Origin: DATBLE01 sp963791425
Lineage (GTDB): Bacteria; Actinomycetota; Thermoleophilia; Gaiellales; Gaiellaceae
Direction of reading: 5' to 3'
Length of the DNA stretch: 64,000 bases
NCBI GenBank assembly: GCA_963791425.1
Contig: CAWBSE010000003.1
Coordinates: 62,001 to 126,000, forward strand
Of this stretch, positions 18,124-26,044 are shown in pieces. How positions within the stretch are numbered: position 1 is the first letter of the stretch; each line of letters begins with the position of its first letter. A program made the position numbers and the translations under genes. Below the pieces are notes generated by a model, which was not told the origin of the DNA, ran no database searches, and saw nothing but the letters and a program-made list of their open reading frames with translations.

Positions 18124-19302
18124 CTGCGCCGCTGCCTTGCCTTCGCCGTTCTGGTCACCGCCCTCGCGGCGCCCGCCGCGCATGCCGGCGACCGTCTGAT
18201 CGTCGGGGTTTCTGAGGACATGATGAAGTGGTCGCCGACCCGGCCGGCTGCAACCCGCAGCCACATGGCGAGACTCGGGATCGGCGCGGTGCGCGTGACA
18301 CTGCGCTGGGCGCCCGGGCAGAGACGGCCGGTGGGCGCGACGGTCGTCGCCCTCCGGCGCGCCGAGGACGCCGCCCGCGGCCGCCGTCTCGTCCTCTCCG
18401 TGTACTCGCGCCCCGATCGCGTGCCGCTGATCGCCCGGCTCCGGCGGCAGTACTGCGCGTTCGTCGGGCGGCTGCTCGCGCTCGCGCCCGAGGTGAACGA
18501 CGTCGTGATCTGGAACGAGCCGAACTCCGGCCGGTTCTGGCGGCCGCAGTTCAACCTCGACGGCTCGAGTGCGGCCGGGCCGGCGTACGAACGGCTGCTG
18601 GCCGAGTGCTGGGACGAGCTCCACGGCCTCCGGCCCGCGATCAACGTGATCGCGGCGAGCGCGCCGCGCGGGAACGACGATCCGTCCGCACGGCAGCCCT
18701 CCGAGAGTCCGGTCACCTTCTACCAGGAGCTCGCCGCCGCCTACGTCGCGAGCGGCCGCACGCGCCCGATCTTCGACACGGTCGGCCACAACCCGTATCC
18801 GAACACGTCGGCCGAGGCGCCGTGGGTCAGGCACGACGGCGGCACGATCGGCGAGGGCGACTACGAGAAGCTCGTCTCGGTGCTCCAGGACGGGTTCGCC
18901 GGGACGGGCCAGCCGGTTCCCGGCGAGGGGTTGTCGATCTGGTACATGGAGGACGGCTTCCAGACCCGCGTCGCGCGCGGGCTGGGCCGCGACTATGCCG
19001 GCCGCGAGACCGACCGCTGGGCGCTCGATGCGGTCGCGCACGGCGGGCGCACGGCGGCCGGGGGCCGAACCATCGACCAGGCGACGCAGCTCTCCGACGC
19101 CCTCCGGCTCGCCTACTGCCAGCCGTACGTCGGCGCGTTCTTCAACTTCCTTCTCGCCGACGAGCGCGGTCTCGCGGGGTGGCAGTCGGGCCTGCTCTGG
19201 TCGAACTGGCAGCCGAAGCCGTCCTACCGCGTCTTCGCCCGTACGGTCGCGGACATCCGCCGCGGCTGGGTCGACTGCGCCGCATTCGGCGGCATCGGCT
19301 GA
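18124..19302 (+). CDS. Secreted glycoside-hydrolase-like protein (clan GH-A type)
   Basis: Secreted (beta/alpha)8-type protein. The signal peptide LRRCLAFAVLVTALAAPAAHA is followed by LIVGVSEDMMKWSP. The acid/base motif is clear in NDVVIWNEPNSGRFWRP, and WYMEDGFQT may carry the nucleophile. Start is uncertain: no ATG or GTG precedes the signal peptide in frame. CTG at 18124 follows a GGGAGAG, or GTG at 18084 would serve if one C at 18108 is ignored; ATG at 18220 lies after the signal peptide. A strong terminator follows the stop. Confidence 0.75.
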   Translation: MRRCLAFAVLVTALAAPAAHAGDRLIVGVSEDMMKWSPTRPAATRSHMARLGIGAVRVTLRWAPGQRRPVGATVVALRRAEDAARGRRLVLSVYSRPDRVPLIARLRRQYCAFVGRLLALAPEVNDVVIWNEPNSGRFWRPQFNLDGSSAAGPAYERLLAECWDELHGLRPAINVIAASAPRGNDDPSARQPSESPVTFYQELAAAYVASGRTRPIFDTVGHNPYPNTSAEAPWVRHDGGTIGEGDYEKLVSVLQDGFAGTGQPVPGEGLSIWYMEDGFQTRVARGLGRDYAGRETDRWALDAVAHGGRTAAGGRTIDQATQLSDALRLAYCQPYVGAFFNFLLADERGLAGWQSGLLWSNWQPKPSYRVFARTVADIRRGWVDCAAFGGIG

Positions 19303-19305
19303 GGC

Positions 19306-19340
19306 GCGGTGGGGGCGGCCCGGCGGGCCGCCCCCACCGC
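19306..19340. terminator. Rho-independent-type hairpin
   Basis: A perfect 16-bp stem (arms 19306-19321 and 19325-19340) with a 3-nt GGC loop lies between the convergent ends of the secreted hydrolase gene and the broken minus-strand gene. No T-tract, as is common in GC-rich actinobacteria; it would work in both directions. Confidence 0.85.
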
Positions 19341-19345
19341 GTGAA

Positions 19346-19900
19346 TTAGAGCTTCAGCACCTTGACGAGCTCGACACCGACGTAGGCGATCGCGGTCTTG
19401 TTGCCGCCCGTCGGACGTGTCGGTGACGGGTTCGAGATTGTTGTAGACGACCGTCTGCGTGCCCGTCCCGTCCCCGTGGACGATCGTTCCGCCGCCCTTG
19501 CCCGGCCCCGGCGTCATGCTCGTCGTCGCGAGCGCCGGCCCGCCGTTGTTCGTGAACGCCAGAGAGCCGAACCCGGCGCCGCCGTCGTAGTGGATCCCGC
19601 CCGGAAGCGTGATCAGTCCGCCGCTCTCGTCGACCGTCAGCGTGTCGTCGTCCGACGAGCCCTGCACGGTCAGCGCGCCCACGCCGGCGACCGGAATGGA
19701 CTGGAGCGGTGCACCGTTCAGGGACGCGTGAAGACGGCGCAGACGTCGGGCGTCAGCGAGCCCTCGCCGTAGTCGACCCACACCGTGGTCGCATCTGGAA
19801 GCCCGCAGGCGCCACGTGGCGCCGCCTGCGACGACGAGCCGGTCGACGCCGAGACGATCAGGCCGAGCGCTGCAACCACAGCAACGAGCCGTCTTGCCAT
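19346..19900 (-). pseudogene. Secreted protein gene broken by frameshifts
   Basis: Starts at 19900 with a signal peptide (MARRLVAVVAALGLIVSAST) and CGLPDATTVWVDYGEG, a start typical of large secreted actinobacterial proteins. After a frame change near 19735 it continues ALTVQGSSDDDTLTVDESGG and GGIHYDGGAGFGSLAF, which resemble stretches of large adhesin-like proteins. After a second change near 19406 it ends GGNKTAIAYVGVELVKVLKL. Only about 185 codons in total, so it may be a remnant or fusion of a longer gene. Confidence 0.6.
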
Positions 19901-20044
19901 CGATGCTCCTCCAACCCGGCACTGTCGCCCCGGGCCATCCGGTGAACAAGGTCAATCCTGGTCTGCCTCCCGACGGCGCACATTTCTAGTGTCAGCCCGC
20001 TCAAGGAGGGTGGCAGCGGCTGCCCGTGACGAGGGAGGTGCACC

Positions 20045-21841
20045 GTGTTCGGCACCGGAACCCGGAGAATCGTCGTCGCGGGGGCCGTGCTCGCGGCGCT
20101 GCTGATCAGCCCCGGCATCGCGCAGGGCACGCCGCCGGCCAACGACAACCGCGCGACCCCCGAGGTCATTCCGTCCTTCCCGGCGACGATCACCGGGACG
20201 ACGGTCGAGGCGACGGTCGAGCGACTCGACCCCCAGGTCTCCGACTGCGGACGTGTCGAGGGCACGCTCTGGTACCGCATCAACCAGGCCCCCGACGGGA
20301 CGATCGTGCTCGACGTCCAGGGCGCGGGCTTCGCGCCGGTGCTGCGGGTCTACGACCTGCTCTCGAACAGCATCGACGAGCTCACCTGCGACTCCGCGAA
20401 GAAGAGCGCCAAGGCGACCGTGTCGTTCCGGCCCAGCCGCGGCAAGTCGTACCTCGTGATGGTCGGCAAGCGTCCAACCACCGCGGACGCCACGTTCACG
20501 CTGACCGCGCGCCTCTTCCTGCCGCCGCCGAACGACACGCTGCGCCAGGCGCGGAAGATCTCGCGCCTCCCGGCGAAGGTCGCGGGCACGACGTTCGGCG
20601 CGACGAGCGACGAGGTCGACCCCGACGCCTGCCATCTCAGCGGCGGAACGGTGTGGTACTCGCTGCCCAGGGTCGCGTCCCAGCGGATCGCCGTGCGGCT
20701 GACCGCGCTCGCCGACCTCGACGCGAGCTTCGCCGTCGTGAAGCAGGTTCGCTCGCGGACGAGCGTCGTCGGCTGTAAGGCGACCGACGCGAAGGGTGGC
20801 GCCCTGCTCGCGATCGGCCTCGATCCGGAGGCCAGGTACGCGATCGTCGTAGGCCAGCAGGAGGGGTCGCCTCCGGGCGCCTTCGTCCTGAACGTGCTCG
20901 CGGCGCAGCCCGCGGAGAGCGCACCGGGGAAGTACCTCGCCGGCGGCCACGCGACCTCGACGCTCAACGGGCTCACCGACGTCAACGACATCTGGTGGGT
21001 GACGTTGAGCGCAGGCGTGACCTACCGGATCGCGCTCAACTCGACCGGCTGCCCGCAGCTGATCCTTTCGGGCAAGACCGGTGAGCTGGACACGATCGAC
21101 TGCAAGGGCTACATGACGTTCACGCCCGGGCCCGATGGCGGCAGCCGCTACGTGCTCGAGCTGCGCACGACCCCGGCCACGCAGACCGTCGCGTACCACC
21201 TCACCGTCGCGGCGGCGACGCGGGATGACGTCGGGATCGGGCTCCCGCTCGCCAATCTCTCGACCGTCCGCGCGAGCCTGCAGCCGCTCGGCGTGGATCT
21301 CGTCGACGTCTACCACTTCGACGTCGGCGACCGCGCCGACGTGCGCCTACGCCTGGCCGACCCGGCGGGCTACGAGATGATCCTGCTCACGGACGCCGGC
21401 TCGAGAATCCAGTCGTCCACCCAGGAGATCCGGCGCCGCCTCGACCGCGGCCGGTACGTCGTCGCCGTCCACAGCCAGGTCGGCAGCGACGCCGCGACCT
21501 ACCGCCTCTCGCTCGTCGTGCGCGCGCTGACCGCGACGACGCTGACCACGACCGCCACCGAGTTCGTCCCGCGCTCGGTCGTGACGCTCACCGTCGCGAC
21601 GTCCGTAGCGACCACCGGTTGGATCGAGGTGCAGATCGACCGGTTCGACCCGCTGACCGGCTGGCAGTTCAACCGCATGCACCGCCTGCGCGCACCGGGC
21701 GGCACGGTGAGCTGGATCCCGTCCGCCCCGGGACGCTGGCGTGCCCGCGCCGCGTACCTCGGCACGCTCCGGTTCAGCCCGAGCAGGAGCGGCTACGTGC
21801 ACGTGCTGGTGGCAACGCCGCTGCCGCCGAACAACACGTAG
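20045..21841 (+). CDS. Secreted protein with PPC-like beta-sandwich repeats
   Basis: 598 aa with signal peptide (RIVVAGAVLAALLISPGIAQG). Two units starting PPANDNRATPEVI and PPPNDTLRQARKI, each followed by GT-TWYRI/VWYSL-type strands, look like bacterial pre-peptidase C-terminal (PPC) domains, and further beta-rich segments follow (WWVTLSAGVTYRIALNSTG; DVYHFDVGDRADVRLRL). No catalytic motif seen; probably an extracellular or surface binding protein. GTG start preceded by GAGGGAGGT. Its TAG touches the truncated tRNA end that begins the accessory island. Confidence 0.75.
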   Translation: MFGTGTRRIVVAGAVLAALLISPGIAQGTPPANDNRATPEVIPSFPATITGTTVEATVERLDPQVSDCGRVEGTLWYRINQAPDGTIVLDVQGAGFAPVLRVYDLLSNSIDELTCDSAKKSAKATVSFRPSRGKSYLVMVGKRPTTADATFTLTARLFLPPPNDTLRQARKISRLPAKVAGTTFGATSDEVDPDACHLSGGTVWYSLPRVASQRIAVRLTALADLDASFAVVKQVRSRTSVVGCKATDAKGGALLAIGLDPEARYAIVVGQQEGSPPGAFVLNVLAAQPAESAPGKYLAGGHATSTLNGLTDVNDIWWVTLSAGVTYRIALNSTGCPQLILSGKTGELDTIDCKGYMTFTPGPDGGSRYVLELRTTPATQTVAYHLTVAAATRDDVGIGLPLANLSTVRASLQPLGVDLVDVYHFDVGDRADVRLRLADPAGYEMILLTDAGSRIQSSTQEIRRRLDRGRYVVAVHSQVGSDAATYRLSLVVRALTATTLTTTATEFVPRSVVTLTVATSVATTGWIEVQIDRFDPLTGWQFNRMHRLRAPGGTVSWIPSAPGRWRARAAYLGTLRFSPSRSGYVHVLVATPLPPNNT

Positions 21842-21842
21842 A

Positions 21843-21877
21843 TGGGCGGTACAGGGTTCGAACCTGTGACCCCCTGC
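21843..21877 (-). pseudogene. 3' end of a tRNA (valine-type), attachment-site remnant
   Basis: Read on the minus strand this is the 3' anticodon stem, variable loop, full T-arm (ACAGG TTCGAAC CCTGT) and acceptor strand ACCGCCC plus discriminator A of a tRNA whose 5' half is absent. It matches the intact tRNA-Val at 25515-25587 except for compensated T-stem changes, so it derives from a different isoacceptor. It abuts integrase-like coding sequence, as at an att site. Confidence 0.7.
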
Positions 21878-22221
21878 TCGTGATCCTCCGCGAGCACCGT
21901 GCACGGATGGCGGCACTCGGCTTCGAGCGGATCGGTGCTGAGCGGCTTGTGTTCGTGACCGCCAGCGGGAGGTCGCCTGGGCGGAACAACGTGTCCCGAG
22001 CGGTGCGGGTTGCTGGCGACCGGCTCGGCTTCGGCCAGGTCGGCGCTCACGACTGTCGCCACTCGTGCGCCTCGATGCTCAGGTCGCTCGGCTTCTCGTC
22101 CGAGAGGATCGCGCTGTACCTCCGTCACGCCTCCGTTCGCACGACCGAGGCTGTGTATGGCGGATGGGCGGACGAGGACAGGGCGAAGGTCAGAGCGGAG
22201 GCGGCAGCCGCGCTGAGCTGA
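21878..22221 (+). pseudogene. Tyrosine recombinase (integrase) C-terminal fragment
   Basis: The frame open through this interval encodes the C-terminal catalytic half of a phage/ICE-type tyrosine recombinase: GAHDCRHSCASMLRSLGFS (HxxR motif) and LYLRHASVRTTEAVYGG (His and nucleophilic Tyr). The first catalytic Arg and all N-terminal domains are missing. Homology begins immediately after the tRNA 3' end at 21877, so the junction looks like a recombination scar. No start codon or RBS of its own. Confidence 0.7.
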
Positions 22222-22303
22222 CCTCGCCCCCAGCGTTGGGGAGGGCCATCGGCTTCGCGCCCCCAGGGGCCAGACCTGGCCCGCGCTCCCCAGCAGTACG
22301 ATC

Positions 22304-22330
22304 GAAGCGCCTCCTCCACGGGGGCGCTTC
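22304..22330. terminator. Hairpin downstream of the integrase fragment
   Basis: 8-bp perfect stem GAAGCGCC/GGCGCTTC with an 11-nt loop, 80 bp after the integrase stop and 100 bp before the end of the minus-strand Ig-repeat remnant. Terminator role is inferred from position. Confidence 0.45.
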
Positions 22331-22431
22331 ATCGTTCTGAGCCGAATCAGGCCCGCTGAGCACGGAATCGTTCGCCACCTGTCGCCACCCGTACCTCGCA
22401 CGAATCTCGCACTGGCCCCCGCCTCGCTCTA

Positions 22432-23291
22432 CTACCTACGCGCGAATAGCGCAGTGACCGTAGAAGCCGATCGAAGGGAAAGCCGACAGACGGGCTTCGT
22501 GCCTTTGCAGGCCCCCGACCAGCGAACGAACTTCCCGCCGGCGGCCGGGCGGGCGGAAAGAGCAACCACACCACCCGGGACAAATCCCGAACTGCACCGC
22601 TTGCCGCAACTGATCCCCACCGGGCGGCTGATGACCGTACCGCCACCAGACTTCTTGACCGTCAACTTGATCCTCGTCACCGGAGGCGGCGCGGTCGTTG
22701 TCGTCGTCGAAAATAAAAAAAGGGCCGCGGTTCGGATCAAGCGTGGTCGGACCCGACGTCGAGCGATCGTGTTCCGCGTCGGAGTTGAACGCGATCAGCC
22801 CTGAACCGCAGCGTGCTGCCGACATCGGCGGTCGTAAATCACCAGGTACGACGGCCAGCCGACAACGAGAAGCTCGCGCAGCTGCTTCACCTCCGCCTCC
22901 GGCAAGCCGCCGATGTTCTCGCAGTTATCGCCGTTCGAGTCGCAGCGCAGCCAGAAAAATATTAAAAAATAAAAAAAATAAACTAGGCGTGGTGCGAAGC
23001 TCTTCAGTATCTAGAAATTTAATTATATAATAATAAAAAAATTATATAAATATTAAAAATAGGCGTAGCCGGTCGGGGTATTGTTCCACTCACCCTGGCT
23101 GCCCAACAGGGTTTCGCCCTCCTGCGGCGTTCCCGTGATCGTCGGCGGAGTCACGTTCACCGGCTTCTCCAGCGCTCAGCCGCCGAGCCAACACCCGCAA
23201 AGATCGCGAACGCGGACGCAACGATCGCGGCGATCCCGGCGCAAAAGACACCACCCAGAAACACCTTGCCTCTCCTCTTGCCTGCACCCAT
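22432..23291 (-). pseudogene. Broken secreted Ig-like/InlB-B-repeat surface protein
   Basis: Start ATG at 23291 after AGGGAGGT gives a signal peptide (KVFLGGVFCAGIAAIVASAF). In successive frames one reads an Ig-like repeat (TPPTITGTPQEGETLLGS, WNNTPTGYAY, then WLRCDSNGDNCENIGG, TTADVGSTLRF, AFNSDAEHD), a threonine linker, and a C-terminal InlB-B-type repeat (LTVKKSGGGTVISRP, GGKFVRWSGACKG). Lesions include indels near 23195, 22835 and 22795, an AT-only insert at 22955-23060, and a T-rich insert at 22709-22721. Decayed beyond doubt. Confidence 0.75.
22955..23060. repeat. AT-only tracts inserted in the Ig-repeat pseudogene
   Basis: Two pure or nearly pure A/T runs (about 22955-22982 and 23015-23060) flank a short GC-containing stretch, in a region otherwise far richer in GC. 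The insert falls exactly between the GYAY and WLRC codons of an Ig-like repeat. Similar ATTTTTAATATTT-type sequences occur at both ends as imperfect direct repeats. Origin unknown; no ORF. Confidence 0.7.
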
Positions 23292-23653
23292 GAGGACGAC
23301 CTCCCTAAAGCTGCGCTTAATGTCAAGTGCGTGCCCGAACGATAAGGCCGCCCAGAACCAGAGGCCACCCACGGCCCCCACGCCGCCCGTGGGAGATCAC
23401 GTGTCTACTGCTTAACCTCGTGCAGATACTTACACAGTTGATCGAGCAACCCAAGCACTTGGCGCGGCTGGGATCGAAGTTAGAGCTTTGCCACCGGAAT
23501 GGTGGCCGCAGGACACTACAGGGACGACGGCACGCACACCCGACTAGGCTTGTCTAGCCGTCCGGCCCCACCGGGAGGGTTGTGACAGCGCAGGGGCAGC
23601 GGGACGTGAGTTCACCGAGTGGAGGTGGCTAGAGCCTCACCACGTTCGCCGGT
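23292..23653. other. Intergenic stretch in the accessory island
   Basis: Upstream of the Ig-repeat pseudogene and downstream of the small secreted-protein gene (both minus strand). Base composition is lower in GC than the flanking genome. A TTGACA occurs on the minus strand at 23321-23326, but no -10 at proper spacing follows it. I see no gene, tRNA or clear hairpin. Confidence 0.5.
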
Positions 23654-24031
23654 TCATGTCCTCAGTGTGAGCGTCGTCGAGCCCTTCGAACCGCCGCAAG
23701 CGATCGAGTTCAGCGACACAAAGGCCTTGGCCGGGGAGACGAAATGGCCCGCCATCTTCCAAGAACCGTCCTTCTTCGCGAAGGCGAAATAGCCCCTCTT
23801 GTCGATCGGGATGCCGAAGACGGTGGTGGGCGGACGGCCTGTGCCACAAAGATAGGTGAAGTGCAGAAGCTTCGTGCCAGCCGGGCTGACCTTCATATCG
23901 ATATGCATAGTGAAGGTGGACTTGATGTCTCCGACATAAGTGCCACCCTTCTTGGGTGATGCAGCAAGCGCTCCTGCCGCAACTGTGAGCAGCGCGCCAA
24001 ACACAACAGCCAACGCCAGCGTGCGCTTCAT
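23654..24031 (-). CDS. Small secreted protein of unknown function
   Basis: 125 aa with a clear signal peptide (MKRTLALAVVFGALLTVAAG, cleavage after ALA). The mature part has GGTYVGDIKSTFTMHIDMKV, a cysteine in FTYLCGTGRPP and another in NSIACGGSKGSTTLTL, possibly a disulfide in a small beta-sandwich. Strong SD (AAGGAGG) before the ATG. Similar beta-rich secreted proteins are frequent in soil actinobacteria. Function not assigned. Confidence 0.7.
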   Translation of the reverse strand: MKRTLALAVVFGALLTVAAGALAASPKKGGTYVGDIKSTFTMHIDMKVSPAGTKLLHFTYLCGTGRPPTTVFGIPIDKRGYFAFAKKDGSWKMAGHFVSPAKAFVSLNSIACGGSKGSTTLTLRT

Positions 24032-24110
24032 GCCTGCCTCCTTGGTAGTGAGACCCCTCCCGAGGCGACGATCATCTCACACCCAAGGAGCCGAGAGAGG
24101 GCAGGGGCCT

Positions 24111-24299
24111 TCATTCCTCGCCCTCCCGGTACGGCAGGCTGCTGTGTAGGGGCCAGTCAGCACTCACAACCCCGCGCCAAGCGATGGTGCGTCCTGCCTT
24201 CACCCACCTGTCGTAGGGCCGGGTTAGAAGGTCTTGGATCTCATCAAAAGCCGTGATCGGCTCTTCCCACGGAGCGAAGAAGTCATCGACGCCATACAT
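24111..24299 (-). CDS. FRG-domain-like short ORF, probably truncated
   Basis: 62 aa. ITAFDEIQDLLTRPYDRWV followed by AWRGVVSADWPLHSSLPYR matches the opening of FRG domains (F/W-R-G-x-x-x-x-D-x-x-L-x-x-S-L-x-R). Complete FRG domains are much longer, so this is a stub or remnant. FRG domains are found in prophage, toxin-like and defence-associated proteins. Assignment is by eye and tentative. Confidence 0.5.
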   Translation of the reverse strand: MYGVDDFFAPWEEPITAFDEIQDLLTRPYDRWVKAGRTIAWRGVVSADWPLHSSLPYREGEE

Positions 24300-24362
24300 G
24301 CGATTTCAGCCCTTCGATCCGAGATCTTTCTCTATCGATAGCTGTGCAGAACGGCCTGCCGT

Positions 24363-24542
24363 TCAGCACTCAGGCAACGCCAAGCAGACGTTCTGCACCT
24401 CAGAGTCGATGTTGTCCACCGACGAACTGACGTCGTCCAGCGTCGAACTCATCGTCTCGACAGTGCTTGACAGATCGTCCACGGACGACTGAAGGTCATC
24501 GACGCTGGACGAGACATCATCGACCGTCGCCGTTTGAGCCAT
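24363..24542 (-). CDS. Acidic coiled-coil repeat ORF
   Basis: 59 aa starting ATG at 24542: repeated VDDV/L-SSS-VDDL units (VDDVSSSVDDLQSSVDDLS, then STLDDVSSSVDNID), ending QNVCLALPEC. Strong heptad/undecad periodicity predicts a coiled coil. It overlaps by 26 bp, in another frame, the end of the membrane-anchored coiled-coil ORF upstream, whose tail has the same repeat style, so the two may be one gene split by a frame change. Confidence 0.55.
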   Translation of the reverse strand: MAQTATVDDVSSSVDDLQSSVDDLSSTVETMSSTLDDVSSSVDNIDSEVQNVCLALPEC

Positions 24543-24732
24543 CGCCTCCGCTCGTGTCCAGGTTGTCGATGGAGGTCTGGAGATCAGCGATGTCGGAATT
24601 CAGGGACGCGATCTCGTCTTTCGCGTCGCTCGCCTGCTGTCGGGCGTCGTAGGCGAACCAGACGCCTGCGCCAATCCCAACGATTGCAACTACGCAGAGA
24701 ACACCTAGAAGGTATAGCAGCGCCCGCCTCAT
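24517..24732 (-). CDS. Membrane-anchored coiled-coil protein
   Basis: 71 aa. One N-terminal transmembrane helix (LLYLLGVLCVVAIVGIGAGV), then a helical region KDEIASLNSDIADLQTSID with heptad spacing and a glycine-rich end. ATG preceded by AAAAGGAGC. The overlap with the downstream VDDL-repeat ORF suggests a single longer anchor-plus-coil protein or a coupled pair. Function unknown. Confidence 0.6.
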   Translation of the reverse strand: MRRALLYLLGVLCVVAIVGIGAGVWFAYDARQQASDAKDEIASLNSDIADLQTSIDNLDTSGGDGSNGDGR

Positions 24733-24772
24733 GTCTCGCTCCTTTTAGGTCACTCGCGGTCGAGCCGCGGCA

Positions 24773-25141
24773 TTACGGGGTGACAAACCCAGCCAGCGAA
24801 ATGCCCCCGCCCAGCGATCCTCCCGGCGTGACCGGGTTCACCCACAAGCGCAGCTTCGTTCCCCCTGCCGCGTACACGGTCAACTGCGTCGAGCCGTGAC
24901 GCTCTCTGTAGCCCCCGCCTGCGTAGCCGGGAATTTCGATGGGCGTGTCTATCTCAAACGAAGCCTCATTGCCCCCAGCCGTCCCATACAGCGCGAAGTA
25001 AGGGACGCCCTGCGCCGCTGGATACGTGATCGTCAAGTGCACGTACTTGACCTCCAGCAGCTTCCCCGCTGGAACCGTGTAGAGATCGATGAACTCCGCG
25101 CTGTAGACGCTGATAAAGCGTTCGATGTGCACGGCACCCAT
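24773..25141 (-). CDS. Hypothetical beta-rich protein, possibly phage-derived
   Basis: 122 aa, ATG with strong SD (AGAGGAGG). Sequence such as FIDLYTVPAGKLLEVKYVHL, YFALYGTAGGNEASFEIDTP and LTVYAAGGTKLRLWVNPVTP predicts a beta-sandwich resembling small virion or tail-decoration proteins. No signal peptide. First gene of the minus-strand run inside the island. The phage link is inference from style and context only. Confidence 0.6.
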   Translation of the reverse strand: MGAVHIERFISVYSAEFIDLYTVPAGKLLEVKYVHLTITYPAAQGVPYFALYGTAGGNEASFEIDTPIEIPGYAGGGYRERHGSTQLTVYAAGGTKLRLWVNPVTPGGSLGGGISLAGFVTP

Positions 25142-25466
25142 AACCGCCTCCTCTCTCCGGGACGACGCCCTCGCAAGGAAGCGCGATCATGCAGCACTAC
25201 TGCTACCGCTGCAACCACCGAACCCCGGGGCACCAGTTCGCCAAACCAGATTTCACAGCTATCGGGATGCGCTGGGCACCTAGTCGCCCTGTGAAAAACG
25301 CCCGGAGAGGCTCTGAGCCGGTAGCGTTTAAACCCCAGGGTCGCGTTCTGCGCAAAGGGCTGCGCGGCGGGAAGCGCGTGAGCGGACGGGATTGCAGCAA
25401 GCCCCGGTCAGTCGGAGCCTACTCGGGGCCGATTCTGCGGACGGGTCACCACGGGGGTCACCACGA

Positions 25467-25502
25467 GCCGGTTTCCGCCGCCTCGGTGACGACGGAAACG
25501 GC
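25467..25502 (-). terminator. Hairpin 3' of tRNA-Val
   Basis: Arms GCCGGTTTCCG (25467-25477) and CGGAAACGGC (25493-25502) pair with one bulged G. It lies about 12 bp beyond the 3' end of the minus-strand tRNA-Val, as expected for its terminator. Confidence 0.6.
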
Positions 25503-25514
25503 TTGTCTAAACGA

Positions 25515-25587
25515 TGGGCGGTGACGGGTTCGAACCGCCGACCCCCTGCGTGTAAAGCAGGTGCTCTCCCAGCTGAGCTAACCGCCC
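25515..25587 (-). tRNA. tRNA-Val (anticodon TAC)
   Basis: Complete cloverleaf on the minus strand: acceptor GGGCGGT/ACCGCCC, D-arm with AGCTGGGAGA, anticodon stem CCTGC/GCAGG around loop TTTACAC (anticodon TAC), and T-arm GGCGG TTCGAAC CCGTC with one G-T pair; discriminator A, no encoded CCA. It marks the right edge of the accessory island and shares its 3' half with the remnant at 21843-21877. Confidence 0.95.
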
Positions 25588-25600
25588 GGGCCGGGACAGC

Positions 25601-26023
25601 CTAGCGCCGGCAGTCGGCGCAGAGGCCGACGATCTCGACCTGGTGGCCCGTCGCGGTGAAGCCGTGGCGCTTCGCGCTGCGCTTCACCCAGGCGTCGAGG
25701 TCGCAGTCGTGGAGCTCGATCACCCGGTGGCAGCCGGTGCACATCAGGTGGTGGTGGTGGGTCTCGGCGCAGAGGCGGTAACAGATCTCGCCGGCGTGGT
25801 GGGACAGCGTGTCGACGGCGTCGCGCTCGTGGAGCAGGGTCAGCGTGCGGTAGACGGTGGCCAGGCCGATGTTCATGCCGCGCGCCCGCAGGCGGTCGTA
25901 GAGCTGGGCGGCGGTGGCGTCGTTCGGCTCGCGGGCGAGCTGCTCGACGACGAGGACGCGCTGGGGCGTGTCGCGGATGTCGTGCTTACGCAGGAAGGCA
26001 GCTGCTTGCTCCGACGGAGTCAT
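25601..26023 (-). CDS. zur: Fur-family regulator, probably Zur
   Basis: 140 aa metal-responsive repressor. Winged-helix part: RDTPQRVLVVEQLA and NIGLATVYRTLTLL. Regulatory metal motif ETHHHHLMCTGCHRVIELHD with CxxC, and a second CADC near the C-terminus, giving the structural zinc site. ATG at 26023, only 21 bp from the divergent znuA start. Zinc rather than iron sensing is inferred from the adjacent znuABC operon. Confidence 0.88.
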   Translation of the reverse strand: MTPSEQAAAFLRKHDIRDTPQRVLVVEQLAREPNDATAAQLYDRLRARGMNIGLATVYRTLTLLHERDAVDTLSHHAGEICYRLCAETHHHHLMCTGCHRVIELHDCDLDAWVKRSAKRHGFTATGHQVEIVGLCADCRR

Positions 26024-26044
26024 TCGCCTGTAGCATACCGTCAA

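Noticed and set aside
23321..23326. TTGACA on the minus strand upstream of the Ig-repeat pseudogene
   Set aside because: The position 17 bp downstream falls on the Shine-Dalgarno sequence, with no -10-like hexamer, so a sigma-70-type promoter is not supported.
25189..25524. 111-codon plus-strand frame starting MQHYCYRCNHRTPG with a weak AAGGAAG
   Set aside because: Only the first ten residues look zinc-knuckle-like; the rest is basic and compositionally biased, and it runs into the terminator and 3' end of the tRNA-Val. Not enough to call a gene.
21843..25587. Simple attL/attR pair of one integrated phage
   Set aside because: The two tRNA-derived ends differ in the T-stem by compensated changes, so they are not copies of one core sequence; no structural phage genes or intact integrase remain.
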